From Mactra quadrangularis (Eukaryota > Mollusca > Bivalvia > Venerida > Mactridae): a stretch of DNA of 64,000 bases. The stretch spans positions 5,456,001-5,520,000 of the forward strand of contig CM046304.1 in assembly GCA_025267735.1 (NCBI GenBank), written 5' to 3'. Positions 24,801 through 36,112 of this stretch are shown piece after piece. The position numbers and the translations under genes are program-made. Under the pieces are notes generated by a model. It worked only from the letters and a program-made list of their open reading frames with translations. It had not been told where the DNA came from and did no database searches. The first letter of the stretch is position 1. Each line of letters begins with the position of its first letter.

Positions 24801-26674
24801 CACTAAAGTAGCGCTACAAAGACCATTCTTAGTTTGAGAAGACAGGGTCCCTAAATTAAGACCATTTCGCTGTTAAGACCATTGATTTTGGTGTTCCTAA
24901 ATGGAACTTTGCTGTATTGGCATTTTGAATGTCCGGCTTACATTCTCTCAGTAGAATACACAGTCTTCATCAAGTGATTGTCAGCATTCCATAAAAATTA
25001 CAAATTTTCGAGTTTTTCGTTACTTGTATCGAAGTTTCCGGAACCTTGGGAGGAGAAAGATTACAATCAATTGAGTTGCTAAGCACACATGTCAGTCTTG
25101 ATGTAACAGGGCTGTTTCTAGAGGCATAATATAATGAGTAATATTTCAAGAACGAAAATAAACATATACCGTGTATGTATCTCAAGTTGACAATTTCAGG
25201 GCACACCAAGTTCACCACTTAATCCGAACTTTTTGGTAACGGCCAGAAAACCTCACCATTGTGGTGTTACATTACCAAATGGTTACTACGGAATATCCGG
25301 TGAGTAAGGTACAACCTCCATTTAACAACACCCTCTGGGAGGGACTTAAGCGGGGTGCTTTTCAGTGGTTGTTGTTCTGCAGAGGTTAGATTTAATTAAA
25401 ATCACTCCTATGGGCAATTTCGAGAGTTGTTGCTGTGCAAAGGATTTGTACTGTAGCGGACCTCTCTGCAGAGGTTACACTGTATATTCATGCCAGAGCT
25501 TTAAGTTGTCAAAATACAATTTCTACAAGCGTCTGAAGTTAGCAGTAACAGCAGAAACAGAATGAATAGCAGTAAGATCAAAAAGATGAAAACTATTTTT
25601 TTTGTATGAGGATTCGTGTATGATCGACTTTTTGAATATGATCGTCACGGTTTGGTTTCATCTTTAGAAGCAGATCGATCTTACTGCTTTTACTGTTGAT
25701 TCTGATAACTTCAGATCCACTGCTAAGGTTGGATTCCATTGATATGAGTGTCGGGTAGCATCCTCAAATGAATGCAAAGAAGCGCTGTTTTGAATAAAAT
25801 AAGTCACGTCTGCAAGATATATCCGTGGTATTGTACGCATGCGCGGGATAATTCATTTCAAACGACGACTGCGTTGACGGAGCGTTGTCGTCTCCGAAGT
25901 AATGAGGCGAAATGGTGAAAGGTTGGCCCGATAAAAATGATAATTACAATTAAAAATATAAAATTGCATATGGATCTAACAGGCTCTTTAGACCAAAAAC
26001 TCGTATAATTGCTTAAGAATGTAAATAGTATTCAGGCCTCTAAACAATTTTGAGATCTCCCATCCCAATGAACTTTTTATTGTGTTATTGTTGCATTGAG
26101 CAGTAGAGACATTCGGGAACACCTCGTCACCTAGAGAATTACCGAGCAGTTCCGAATGCAGTCGAGATTGTATAACAAAAATAGAGGATTCCATGGTATA
26201 TGAAATAGCGCATATTCAAATGATATAGTAAAGACTTAATTCGGAACTCAAACGTTTGGGGTTTTACAGCTGAAAAAATTTGGTTGTTCCGGAACAATGT
26301 TGAAACACAAGTGTGTGTACACAGACCAATAGAATTTAATCAGTGCTGCATGTTTGAATACATCCGGTGCAAACAACCCTTATTCAGCAAGAAAACTCCA
26401 TAAATTCGAGTTTCCAATATGAACTTATTAAAAGGTGATTACATCGTCGGCAACCACAATACTTTTTCTGTTACACTCCATACGTGGCATAGTGCGGAGT
26501 AATGTATGGTGGGATAACCGGTGTTGTTTTAAATGAACTCAACTTTAAAATTGCTGTTTTTCAGGAGGCTATAGCCAATCAGGTTTCTACAGCTATATGC
26601 GGACATCATCATGTGATTTCATCTCCGCAATACCAGAAAATTTGTTGTGGACTTTCGATCCGCCATTTTGTTAA
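21890..26674 (+). CDS. TIMP-like gene 3: intact single-domain metalloproteinase inhibitor
   Basis: Exons 21890-21998, 23966-24054, 25200-25299 and 26565-26674 join in frame (phases 1, 0, 1) to give 135 residues. Exon 1: signal peptide MKVYIGVLLLLAMTSYCMS, then CSCYPETSTEKFC, so the mature protein would start with the zinc-chelating Cys-x-Cys of TIMPs. Exon 2: a strand AIIQVRGLWG and a basic stretch VYRIRRVHTW. Exon 3: HHCGVTL...YYGISG. Exon 4: TSSCDFI and a final PPFC followed directly by the stop. The six framework cysteines therefore pair as expected for an N-terminal TIMP domain, and there is no C-terminal domain. The start ATG lies 9 nt after an acceptor. Expected role: secreted zinc-metalloproteinase inhibitor. 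It is clearly diverged from genes 1 and 2, especially in exon 2. Confidence 0.85.
22540..22852 (+). repeat. SINE family A, full-length copy
   Basis: The head gcccggctagctcagttggt...gggtttgattcccgggcgg closely resembles a tRNA-Lys gene but lacks a proper anticodon arm. The body is about 200 bp and the tail is gcgttaaacccaacaaaac. It lies in intron 1 of TIMP-like 3, between inverted copies of the caaagtactg word (22450-22495 and 22857-22910). Confidence 0.8.
22857..23530 (+). repeat. Dispersed repeat interrupted by a MITE
   Basis: 22857-22910 (gatcaaagtaccgatagtac...gacggtgctactgaaat) and 23430-23530 match the order of pieces at 57270-57545. The palindromic element at 23092-23402 lies between them and appears to have inserted into this repeat. 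Confidence 0.45.
23092..23402. mobile_element. Palindromic MITE family A
   Basis: The ends carry ccaattac...acgttac/gtaacgt words, inner arms carry cattcggaactcctcggcca and its complement, and the centre is a hairpin of gcaatgagtgatgttt with its complement. No coding capacity. Confidence 0.7.
23728..23850 (-). repeat. Dispersed repeat also at 53405 and 63235
   Basis: Reverse strand reads agtcgcggacgattacatt...gggataattaccactgcaat, matching 63270-63350 and 53440-53515. Confidence 0.5.
25531..25716. mobile_element. Palindromic MITE of about 185 bp
   Basis: Inverted arms of about 40 bp (tctgaagttagcagtaacag... and its complement near 25680-25716) with imperfect pairing. It lies in intron 3 of TIMP-like 3. 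Confidence 0.6.
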
Positions 26675-26684
26675 TATTACTATA

Positions 26685-26690
26685 AATAAA
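26685..26690 (+). promoter_or_regulatory. Candidate poly(A) signal AATAAA of TIMP-like 3
   Basis: AATAAA begins 11 nt after the stop codon, giving a very short 3' UTR if used. Confidence 0.4.
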
Positions 26691-26799
26691 CGAATGACGT
26701 CATTAGTATCATGACATCATCACGGAGATACCAAGAAAGATTTGTTTCTTATTATTTCTATGTCATGGTGCACACATAGCTTTCCTGTACCATTGTTTT

Positions 26800-26975
26800 T
26801 AATTAGTGCTCGTTTACTCTACCGCAAGATCGGAAACTTCTCCATATATCTTATTTATGGAGGAAAATTGACATTTGTGTCACATTTTCATGAAAAAGGG
26901 ATAACCTCCCAGGTTGATATTCGAACCCGTTCCCTAGACGCTGGATTTGAAATCCCACTGCGCTATTTGCGTGCG
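26800..26975 (-). repeat. SINE family B, partial copy
   Basis: Reverse strand: gggttcgaatatcaacctgg as a decayed tRNA-like box B, then cttcatgaaaa and tatggagaagtttccgatct words shared with 41806-42098. Confidence 0.55.
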
Positions 26976-27290
26976 TGAACAAATGTTATATAATTGATCA
27001 CCAAATAAAAATGATGTGTGTGGTTTCGTTTTGTAAATGGTATGTAATGCATCAATCAACCAACTTTATATGACAGACGTCAGCATGATAATTGTCATTA
27101 AATTAATTAAAATAATTCATTAACTGTGCTTGTAAGAACTAACGAATGAGGGCTTGATCGTGAAAACAGTTTCAAATATAGATTGCTTGATGTTGGAAAA
27201 GTCTGTATCTTAATTTGAAATGTAATACAAACAAAATAGTGTTTTCATGTGTTTACTGTATGTAAACTGTGACTAGGAAAGAATCGTTGT

Positions 27291-27311
27291 TCTGTTCTGT
27301 TCTGTTCTGTG
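27291..27311. repeat. TTCTG pentanucleotide microsatellite
   Basis: Four perfect ttctg units. Confidence 0.85.
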
Positions 27312-27419
27312 AGCCATGCAAAGACAGTTAAAGTTCAAGAATAAAATTTTAAGTGCGGCAATATACATGTTCAGCCGACTTGACAACTTTTACTCGATAA
27401 CACCTGACCGTTGAAATCG

Positions 27420-28390
27420 CCTTGAAAGCGTTGTTTCGGGTTGAGTTGTCTTTTGGTTGAGTTGTTTCGATCCTAACGTTACGGAACGTCGTGGGCTATT
27501 GAACAGGCCACAGGTGATCTCTCGTTGTACCCCAAAAGCCCGGTAGAAGTGGAGGTAAATTTCTTGTCAATCTCCGTAAACAGAGATCCTGCTCTACTCG
27601 CGTTGTCGTACTGGATCTCTACTTAGTCAATGCAAAGTCACGTCGAGATGAACTTTGTGTCGACCAATCAATGCGTAGCTTTCATCTAGACGAAAACACT
27701 ATTAATCACATTTTGATTTCGTAATTTCTATTTTTAGACCAAGGTTTGCACGCAAATTTAACAGCGGTATTATTCACAGTCTGCGATTGGGTGGCTCATT
27801 TCAAATTGCGTGACGTAGACGATGTAAACAAGTTACGTATCATAACAATTTCGTCATGAATATTATAATGAGAAAAGGTCACCTGAACGTGACCTTCGTT
27901 TGGAAAAGGCCAGATCTAAATTAGCGAGTGGTAAAATTCTAGATCGGGTTTTAATCAGATTGATTTCTTGTTCAATAGAATTATCAGTGAGAAGTTTTGG
28001 TTTTCACGATGAAGTTTTTTAGATAATTCGAATTAAACTTTTTACCCTGATCATAAAAAACACGTGGTATATGTACCGTATACTTAATATTGTCTTTTTA
28101 CTAGAACATAGCAGGAATGTGTTCAGTATCGACTGTTAGCGAACGTTTCGGGTTCGGGACAACTCAACTCGAAGACAACTCAACCCGTGGATAACTCAAC
28201 CCAAACTTGGGACAACTCAACCCGTTAGTAGGAGATTGCGTTGTTTCGGATTGAGTTGTCTTTTGGTTGAGTTGTTCCGACCCTAACGTTACGGAACGTT
28301 TTGGAACGTCTGGGGTAATTGAACAGGCTACAGGTGATCTCTCATTGTACCCCAAACGCCCGTCGGAGTGAATCCACTGTAGGTAAATTT
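27420..28390. mobile_element. Two MITE family B ends around a dispersed repeat
   Basis: 28120-28345 holds a near-complete MITE B (repeated acaactcaaccc words and their complement ttgagttgt, ending gtaattgaacaggctacagg). 27425-27530 holds a second right end with the same sequence and the same following word gatctctcgttgtacccc. Between them, 27560-27990 matches the reverse complement of 36770-37160. Confidence 0.55.
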
Positions 28391-28767
28391 GTTGTTCCGT
28401 TAAATTAGCGGTGAGAAGTTTTGGTTTTCATGATTAAGCTTTTTCTAGATAGTTTGAGTTCAACTTTGATCCTGCATAAAAATCAAGTGATATATGTACT
28501 GTATACTTAATATTGTCTTTTTACTAGAACATAGCAGATAATCATCTAAGCATTAAGTCTTAGTATTATGAATGACCAGGTTATATTTTATCTGACAATC
28601 CCAAATCTCAGGTCAACTGTTAAGTCCTGCGTATTTAATCTATTTATGTATTTATGGAAATAATGGACTTGCCCACTCAATAGGTGAATAAGGTATTGTT
28701 CGTTCATCATTTTATTGATTTCGATGATAATAACTTTGACATTCAATAATTATTTTAAATTGTATAA

Positions 28768-29015
28768 CCCGGGTCGGTAGTGCAGTTGGTACCGCAGTGG
28801 GAATCCGAACATAGTGTTTCGAGGGGAGTAAGGGTTTCGAATCCCTCACGGGTGGTTATACCCTTCCATGAAAATTTTACAATTGTGTCATTTCTATCCA
28901 TTAATATGGTATATGGAAACGTGTCTGGCCTTGTGGAAGTGAAGGTTAGTACCATAAAATAACCAAATTAAATGTGTCGACATGGCGTTAAACCCAAAAT
29001 ATATAAATAAATTAA
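28768..29015 (+). repeat. SINE family B, full-length copy
   Basis: The tRNA-like head is acccgggtcggtagtgcagt...ggtttcgaatccctcacggg, the body has tacccttccatgaaaat, and the tail is ggcgttaaacccaaaatat. The tRNA portion has box A- and box B-like motifs but no cloverleaf anticodon arm that I can fold. Confidence 0.7.
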
Positions 29016-29019
29016 ATTG

Positions 29020-29770
29020 TTATGAGGTCAATAAGATAGATTGGAACTAATGAAACAATTAAAATTGTTATTATGTTTCACCCCTAAATATTGGTTTCAA
29101 ATGGAACCGACCATTTATTTACGCATTGTTTCCATAAGTGATTTCACTTTTGTGATATACGATTAAATTGTTATAAAAATATTTTAAAGTAAAATCTTAT
29201 TTGTTTAAGTGTACAAGAAATAAGAGTCTAAATTCATAATAAAAGTAGTAGGTTTAACAAATCTACATTGCAAATAAAAGTATTCTATTTACCACAGGTT
29301 ACAATAACAACGAAAAAATTCATGATTCTCGTCGTGATAATTAAATTCTATGCAAAACAAGCCGCTTAGAACATCAAAATTAAGGACAGTCAATATTGTG
29401 TACGGTCTCCTGGGTTTTTTACATTACCATGTCAAAGATTTGCTTGATTTGGAGACGTTGAAATTTCAATTGTAGGCTTATATATAATATCGTACAGTTT
29501 TTTTATTGAATATATTTAATAATCCTTCCATTATATTTTGTGTCTTTTAATTGCCATGACACCATTATTTATATTCTGTCTATACATGTATAATTCTATT
29601 ATGGCAACACACATTTGTTAAGCCCCAAGTGTCTGAGTTTACGGGGGAAACCTTTGACCCGACTCAATACTCAATACTCAACAACGCGCTTCAGCCCTTT
29701 TATCACCATGACAACTAAAAACTCACAATTTAACTCAGGGTATTAAGTCACGTGATTCCTTAGTTCAGTC
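29020..29770. other. AT-rich DNA, nothing recognised
   Basis: No ORF, splice-compatible exon or repeat family seen. Confidence 0.4.
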
Positions 29771-29772
29771 AT

Positions 29773-30064
29773 CATTCGGAAAACCTCGACCATTCATAAG
29801 GCCACAACAAGTTGTTGATATGTTCTACGGATTTTTCTAGAAAAAAATGGGGCGAGCGAGCGAAGAAAATTTTTTTAAAAAATCTTAATTCAGTTGCTTT
29901 ATATAGCGGTTTGACCAAATTTTATGAGCGAGCGAGAAAATAAAGATTTTTTTTTTAAAAAAAACTGTCAAAATTAAGGTGCGAGCGAATCCATAGAACA
30001 TATGATCAATTTGTTGTGGCCTAAATGAATAGGTTATACGTGGTGAATGACCGAGGAGTTCCGA
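29773..30064. mobile_element. Nested palindromic elements
   Basis: The outer arms cattcggaaaacctcgacca and its complement (gaccgaggagttccgaat at 30047-30064) enclose an inner element. The inner arms are aaggccacaacaagttgttg...gttctacgga (about 29809-29840) and its complement at 29990-30024. The centre contains two gcgagcga motifs and T-runs. Confidence 0.6.
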
Positions 30065-30684
30065 ATATCAAGTCAGTAGCAAAACGACTCTTCATCAAAG
30101 GAGCATGGGTCCGTATTATCAAGCGTCTTACGACTGATTTTATTTGTAAACCCTTATGTGTAGTAATGTTAAAATGTCGTAAGATTTTTGATAATATGCT
30201 GCCCATGTGTTTGATTAATGGGCGCTGTGAGGTTTTATGCATCGTCGTGGAGTTTTGTCTTGAAATTGTCAGAATAGCCATATCCATACTATCATTGTCA
30301 GTCTCTGACAAAATGTGTTTATTATCAACTTACATGTACACTGCCCTCCAAAAGTTCCTTCTCACATTCACAGTTTACATGGTACTGCAAGGAGTTTCAA
30401 AAGTTGTAACAGCAATTTATGTTAAATGATTTTAAATTTTGCTTTGTGAAATCAGCACATTTTCTTTTGGATATGATATTACATAAATATCTCAATCTTG
30501 ACACTGGTTCATACAGGTACATTAACCATAGTTTTGGATGCTGATGGATAAATTTAGCTGCAATTCAAAAAATGAAATAAACCAAATGAATTTTAATTCC
30601 ATGCTTGAATAATGAATGAAATAAACAATGATTGAATAATTCTTCAAGCTTGAACCTGGAATTTGTAGCAATTTAATAAATTGT
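30065..30684. other. No supported gene
   Basis: A 134-codon ORF starts inside the preceding palindromic element and runs to 30429. It has no recognisable domain and is not accepted as a gene. Confidence 0.4.
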
Positions 30685-30932
30685 ATTGTCCGTTTTTTCT
30701 CAACTGTCAAAGCTTGAATAATTTTACGGTGACTGAATACATTGTTTTTGTACTGGCGGTCTGATTGTTATTAAATATATCTTGACTTAATCATATAATA
30801 CGGCATAAGCAGCTTTACTTGATCATAATACACACTTTAAGAAACGCATGGATGTATCACGACGATAATTTTAACAAACACATTCACCGTGAAATTATTC
30901 ATGTTTTGACAGTTGAGAAAAAACGAACAATA
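30685..30932. mobile_element. Palindromic MITE of about 250 bp
   Basis: Inverted arms of about 38 bp: attgtattgtccgttttttc...ctgtcaaa and its complement near 30897-30932. The interior is AT-rich with no ORF. Confidence 0.55.
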
Positions 30933-33900
30933 CTGTGAAGGAATTTTCGCAGGGCAGTCACTGTGTATTAGGCACAGACTCTTTCCATGGGCAAAACATT
31001 AGAATTTTTTATGACCAAAAATGACGAAATGCAGCGCTAATTACCATATCAACTAAACCAATCCAAACATGATTAAAATAGATCAAATCGCACACAAAGA
31101 TTATCTCTAAAATTTTTTTGTATAACCATTGCACGTTATTGAAATATAAATAGCATACAATACAACACAATATATTTAAATACATTAAGAAACAACATTA
31201 AAAATAAATAAAATAGCTTTGTAAAAACTAATATTAGACAAACCCGTACAATATGAATATCATTTTCATGCATTCAATTTGTTAAAAAGTAGTTTAGCGA
31301 ACAAGGTATTATATCAATTTGTTTTAGGCCAATTTGCACAAAATATACTGAATGCAAGCCTACAATTTAATTACACATATAATTTAAATGATTAAAACAA
31401 GCTTAAATTCTTTTGATAAACTGAGCCATGCGGCTGATTTTTAAACTTAGTTATTAACGTTTGTAGTTTTTTCATCAGAAATTTCAACCGCCTATGTTTT
31501 GTTTATTCTTTTTGTTGAATTTCAATAAATTTCCATAAAATTTAAATTTTAAGTCAGTTTTTGATTTAGCATCCACCATTTGTCTTTCTAATTTTCACAT
31601 TTTGTATTATTTTTGCTTATGACATTGTAGACTCCCTGAGGTAAATGATTTAAACAGTTTTCCATTTTCTTCTCGTTCAGTTCAGTTCAATTATTTTTTT
31701 TATAAATGAATATCACACTTTTAAGACAATAAGTCAATAGATCCGATCAGTAGCACACATTTAAGAATAGATTTTTCATTCAGTGTTTTCCGTGCTTTGA
31801 TTTTATCTGTATTTTAATTTCATGTTTTCAAAAGACACACATATGCAGTTTTTATCATTATCCGCACTTCTTACACAGAAATATAAAATATAATTCACTA
31901 TCAAACATTCATAGCACCTGGAATATCACATAAATATTTCTGTTTCTAAATCAACCACGATTAAAGAATCTCCAAAACTCCCCACAGCGGTTATTTCCCT
32001 TTGCCGAATAAATTAGTGGCAAATCGTGACGTAAGCATGGTGACGGAAGAGTCCACAACTTTCCTACATCACGCAGTATCAGCACAGTCCACTTGAACTT
32101 GCTCACGTCTTCGGCACAGTCTACATCCGAAATTTTTCATAATATTTGGAATTTTAAATATTTTTTTCTTCCTTTTAATAGTACCGACTCCATCTACTAC
32201 CAAACACAAAACGATGATCACTAACACAAGTTTAGCTTGAATTGAACCGAACACGATGTAAAATAAACCGACAGGATCCATTTTTGTTTCTGTTTGACTA
32301 AATGCCTGTCCCAAGCTTTGGTATCAAAAAGCCAACTGCGAGTACATGTACTTTAGACTTTTAGACTTGTACTGTCCTGATAATTCATCTTTTCAATATT
32401 TATGTCTGTTGCTTCGAGACTTGGCGTTCGGACTATGGAACGCCTCGGCCGTCCTAAATATTTATATATTTTCATTATTGAAATTATCACAATTTACGGT
32501 TTAGTTTATAATTCGGTAGACAATAACGGTTTGAACCGTCGGTAAGGTCAACATAAATTCCATTTATGCCTGGAAATAAACACAATTTCAATCGACAATA
32601 AATACGCGAAAGGATTCAATTCATTATGGTAAAAGAACGGGTAATAAATAGTCTATATATTGTTTATTGATTTTAGCCAACCATGATGCGAACTGAACAG
32701 AAAAACCATACTGCGGTTTAAACCGAACCGCTAGGTTAGCGAACTTTGGCAGTCCCAGTTTATTGTATAATGGTTTCATACATATCGGCGTTCCATAGTT
32801 AAAGTTCAAACTAAAACATAAAATTAAACAATATTTTGTTGATTCAGCAGATTTATAGTACAGTTATCTCATATAAAACTTATTTATCGGACTACCACTT
32901 TCAATAAATTCTATACATTAAAAGATTACATCCAATAAAATAATATAACAGTTAAAAGTTTTACCCAAGTTTATTATTGTATTGTATTATAATGAAATGA
33001 CCAATTTTATTACCACGGAGCCCTGGGTTAATTGAATAAGGATCATAAAACTGGTCTGACTGTTAAAATAATTATATGTCTTTTTTTTTAATTTCTAAAA
33101 GTTTTCAAAATATTTCCGAGGTTTTTTTCTATATAAAGTGTGATATATCAAATAAGATCTATATGATATCTTTGATCATGTAAAACATTCATGTTTTGAC
33201 TTGAATATATTATACAAGACAAATGTACCTTTCACAAAAATTCTTACGAAAAAAAAGTTATCGTAAGTCAATTTAAAAAAAAAACGCTGTTCAAAGCCAG
33301 AAGGATAATAAACGTAACAATGATATGATATTCAGTAGGTTATCAATATTTGGAATTAATTGACCAAATAAATTACAATATCATTAATGTTTCTTGCTTT
33401 CGACTAACGATGATTTTTCTTGTAAGATATTTTGTGAAAAATGAAAAAGAGTCTTACCTCTTAATTCAAGTGATCTACAACAACTAAACTATAAGATAAA
33501 CAAAACTTTATTCGCCGATTTCACATTCCGGACAAAATAATTTAATGACAGCAAAAATTTCATAAAATAACCACTACTTTTCTTTTCCCCGCTGACACTG
33601 TGAGCTGTGGTCGTTACATTTATCTCCGGATCCTCTGCACAAAAATTAGAACGGGCTGTAAACCATACCATGTGCATTTAAAACTAGCAGACGATTCAGA
33701 TAACAATTGTATTTTACATGCTTGTCAAGTCATTTTCGGACAATTAGTTGCAGGAGTTATTTAAGCATTATTTAAATCTTTAGTTTTTTTGACTGCTGCC
33801 ATTACATAACGAAAAAAAAGTTTTCGTTTTTCTTTCATTCTGAGACTCGAATGCCTATGGACCCTTCTGTACTATACGGACCTAGGTAAAATCTGACGTA

Positions 33901-33945
33901 AGCAAACGATGTTCATCTAGCACAATTAAACAATCATATACAATG
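30933..33945. other. AT-rich intergenic DNA, no supported gene
   Basis: Two short minus-strand ORFs (32069-32314 with a hydrophobic segment, 33489-33677 after a plausible acceptor) are the only coding-like signals, and neither can be linked to other exons. Confidence 0.35.
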
Positions 33946-33949
33946 CTCG

Positions 33950-34036
33950 TCAGGCAGGCTCTTCTCATCGAGGGTTCGCATGTTCGATTCCCGAGGGAGA
34001 GTTAGCCTTATCATGAAGGGTGAATAGGATTCATTT
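33950..34036 (+). repeat. tRNA-like SINE head fragment
   Basis: gttcgattcccgag (box B-like) with a decayed upstream half, followed by a short SINE-like body. It directly abuts MITE A at 34057. Confidence 0.4.
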
Positions 34037-34056
34037 ACCGCCGTGATATGACCAAT

Positions 34057-34372
34057 AACCTGTTCAATTACCCTAAACGTTCAAAAACGTTCCGTAACGA
34101 TACATTCGGAACTTCTCGGCCATTCGCTGCGATTAATCTCGAACATATTTAGACGTTATTTTGAAACTACCGATGTTGAAGTAAACAAATATACGATCAT
34201 TAGGCAATGAGTGATGTTTCGTTTTTAGTCCATAAATTTTGAAACATCACTCATTGCCGTAACGATCGTATATTTGTTTATTAGATTAGGTTATTTGCAG
34301 CGAATGGCTGAGGAGTTCCGAATGTATCGTTACGGAACGTTTTGGAACGTTTAGGGTAATTGAACACGCTAC
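34057..34372. mobile_element. Palindromic MITE family A, best-preserved copy
   Basis: Left end cctgttcaattaccctaaac and right end gtttagggtaattgaacacg are near-perfect complements. Internal arms with cattcggaacttctcggcca pair with gctgaggagttccgaatgta, and the central hairpin is gcaatgagtgatgtttcgtt. About 315 bp, non-coding. Confidence 0.75.
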
Positions 34373-34738
34373 AATACAATGTATTACTACGGCATTGAAC
34401 TCAACCAATCAAAAACAATGAACTGCTTTAGTATAAATATATTACATCAACTTACCATAAAGTTTTGATGTTAACTTTGATTGTGTTTTGTTATAACTAA
34501 AACACGAACAAATGATTTAATTACAATGTAGTTTACTTATAAGCTTTTTACATTTGCATTTTGTGCAAGTTTGTTTCGATCTATTTACGTGTATTGGGTT
34601 TAACGTCGTGTCTATACAAATTATTGTAACTCTATTGATATCACCTCAACAAACCTACATTTCTGAACCTTTGTCTATAACCAGCACTTTCTTATCCTTC
34701 AACTAGGTCGACAATTTCTGCTTATAGGTTTTGTAAAA

Positions 34739-35063
34739 GCCGCCCGGCTAGCTCAGTTAGTAGCACGCAAGGCTACTGATCGAAGGGTTGTGGGTTCGAT
34801 TCCCGGGAGGGGTATACAAATGTACTTTCGTGGAGCTTGGTCATGAAATTATTTCTACGACCATTCTCCCTCCTACCAATGATTCTTAATTATGTAGGGC
34901 AGTTGTCAGTCACTGACGAAAGTATGCGCTTAGTAGTTGGTAAACAGCTAAATCCAGAGATTTAGTCTTTCCAGGAGGAGTGAGTAGGTTGACTGACCGC
35001 CATTATATGACCTATGCAATGTGTTGCTACGGCGTTAAACCCAACAAAAACAAAAACAAAACA
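34739..35063 (+). repeat. SINE family A, full-length copy
   Basis: The head gccgcccggctagctcagtt...gggttcgattcccgggagg is tRNA-Lys-like, the body is well preserved, and the tail is acggcgttaaacccaacaaa plus A-rich units. Confidence 0.8.
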
Positions 35064-35139
35064 GATTTTGTATATTTTTCCATACAGAAAAAAAATCGAC
35101 ATTATTGTCGAATTTCCATGAGGAAATGAGGTTATAACA

Positions 35140-35225
35140 ACCAGCAAAAGTCAGACTCGAACCAGCAACCCTTTCGAGACAATAGTTCGGAAGACCTACG
35201 CATAACCAATTGCGCCAAGGTTCAT
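35140..35225 (-). repeat. tRNA-like fragment, reverse strand
   Basis: Reverse strand reads ttggcgcaattggttatgcg...gggttgctggttcgagtct, with box A- and box B-like parts. It follows SINE A directly. It may be the head of another SINE family; a functional tRNA is unlikely because the arms do not pair well. Confidence 0.4.
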
Positions 35226-36015
35226 TCAAGTTCCCCTATACATTTGAACAAGTCAATTATTCCATTTCAATTCATCGATGACCTAAATGAACTTTCCGCC
35301 CACACAAATGATAAAACATTCGTAAATCTTTTAGACAAATACAATATTCTCGTTTCATTATGTCATTACCATAGACATAAATATTTCTATGGTCGTTACA
35401 TTCGGAAAACCACTCGGATGATTCCGTAAACTGACGATTAACAGTAATCGCCGAGGTAGTTCCGAATGTATGTCATTGCAGATCGTATATCAGGTCATGC
35501 ATACATGTATTTATGCACTTTTAGTGATGGACAAGCCATAATTATAGATGAATTAAATGATACATGTACATCAAGTTTACAGATTTAAACGAACAACTTC
35601 GTTTTTCAACTTTTTTTGAGGGGGGGGGGGTAAGCACCGTACAGGTCGTATTCTAGGTCATGCTTGTTTTTGTACTTTAAACAATGTACTTGCCCACTGA
35701 ATAGGTGAATAAGCTGATGCATGAACAGCATTTTACTGATTTAAACATACCATTTTGATAGATGACATTTATTCTAAATAATGAATATGCATATTATAAA
35801 TTTTATATTATAATTTGTTCATAAAATAAGAGAAAACTAAGTATCTAGAAAATTGTAAAAATAGTTCACCCTAAATATTGGTGTGTAATGAAACTGGCCG
35901 TGTTTACATACGCAATGTTTACGTGGACGACCTGTAGCAATGCATTGTATAGGTCATATTGCTGCGAACAGTTACCCGCCTGGGAACCGAAACTACGACC
36001 CACTCAAACAGTAGT

Positions 36016-36071
36016 AATAATAAAATAATAATAATAATAATAATGATAGTAATAATAATAAAAAAAAAAAA

Positions 36072-36103
<32 letters not shown>

Positions 36104-36112
36104 TAATATATC
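36016..36112. repeat. AAT microsatellite
   Basis: Long run of aat units interrupted by one poly-A stretch. Confidence 0.9.

Noticed and set aside
30025..30429. Plus-strand ORF of 134 codons
   Set aside because: It starts inside a nested palindromic element, overlaps an antisense ORF of similar length, and shows no domain.
32069..32314. Minus-strand ORF of 81 codons with a hydrophobic segment near its start
   Set aside because: Looks like a possible signal or TM segment, but it has no known domain, no linked exon and lies in AT-rich DNA. Too weak to call.
33489..33677. Minus-strand ORF of 62 codons preceded by a plausible acceptor
   Set aside because: The acceptor (ttttgtgcag) and Thr/Ser-rich start are suggestive, but no upstream partner exon or family was found.
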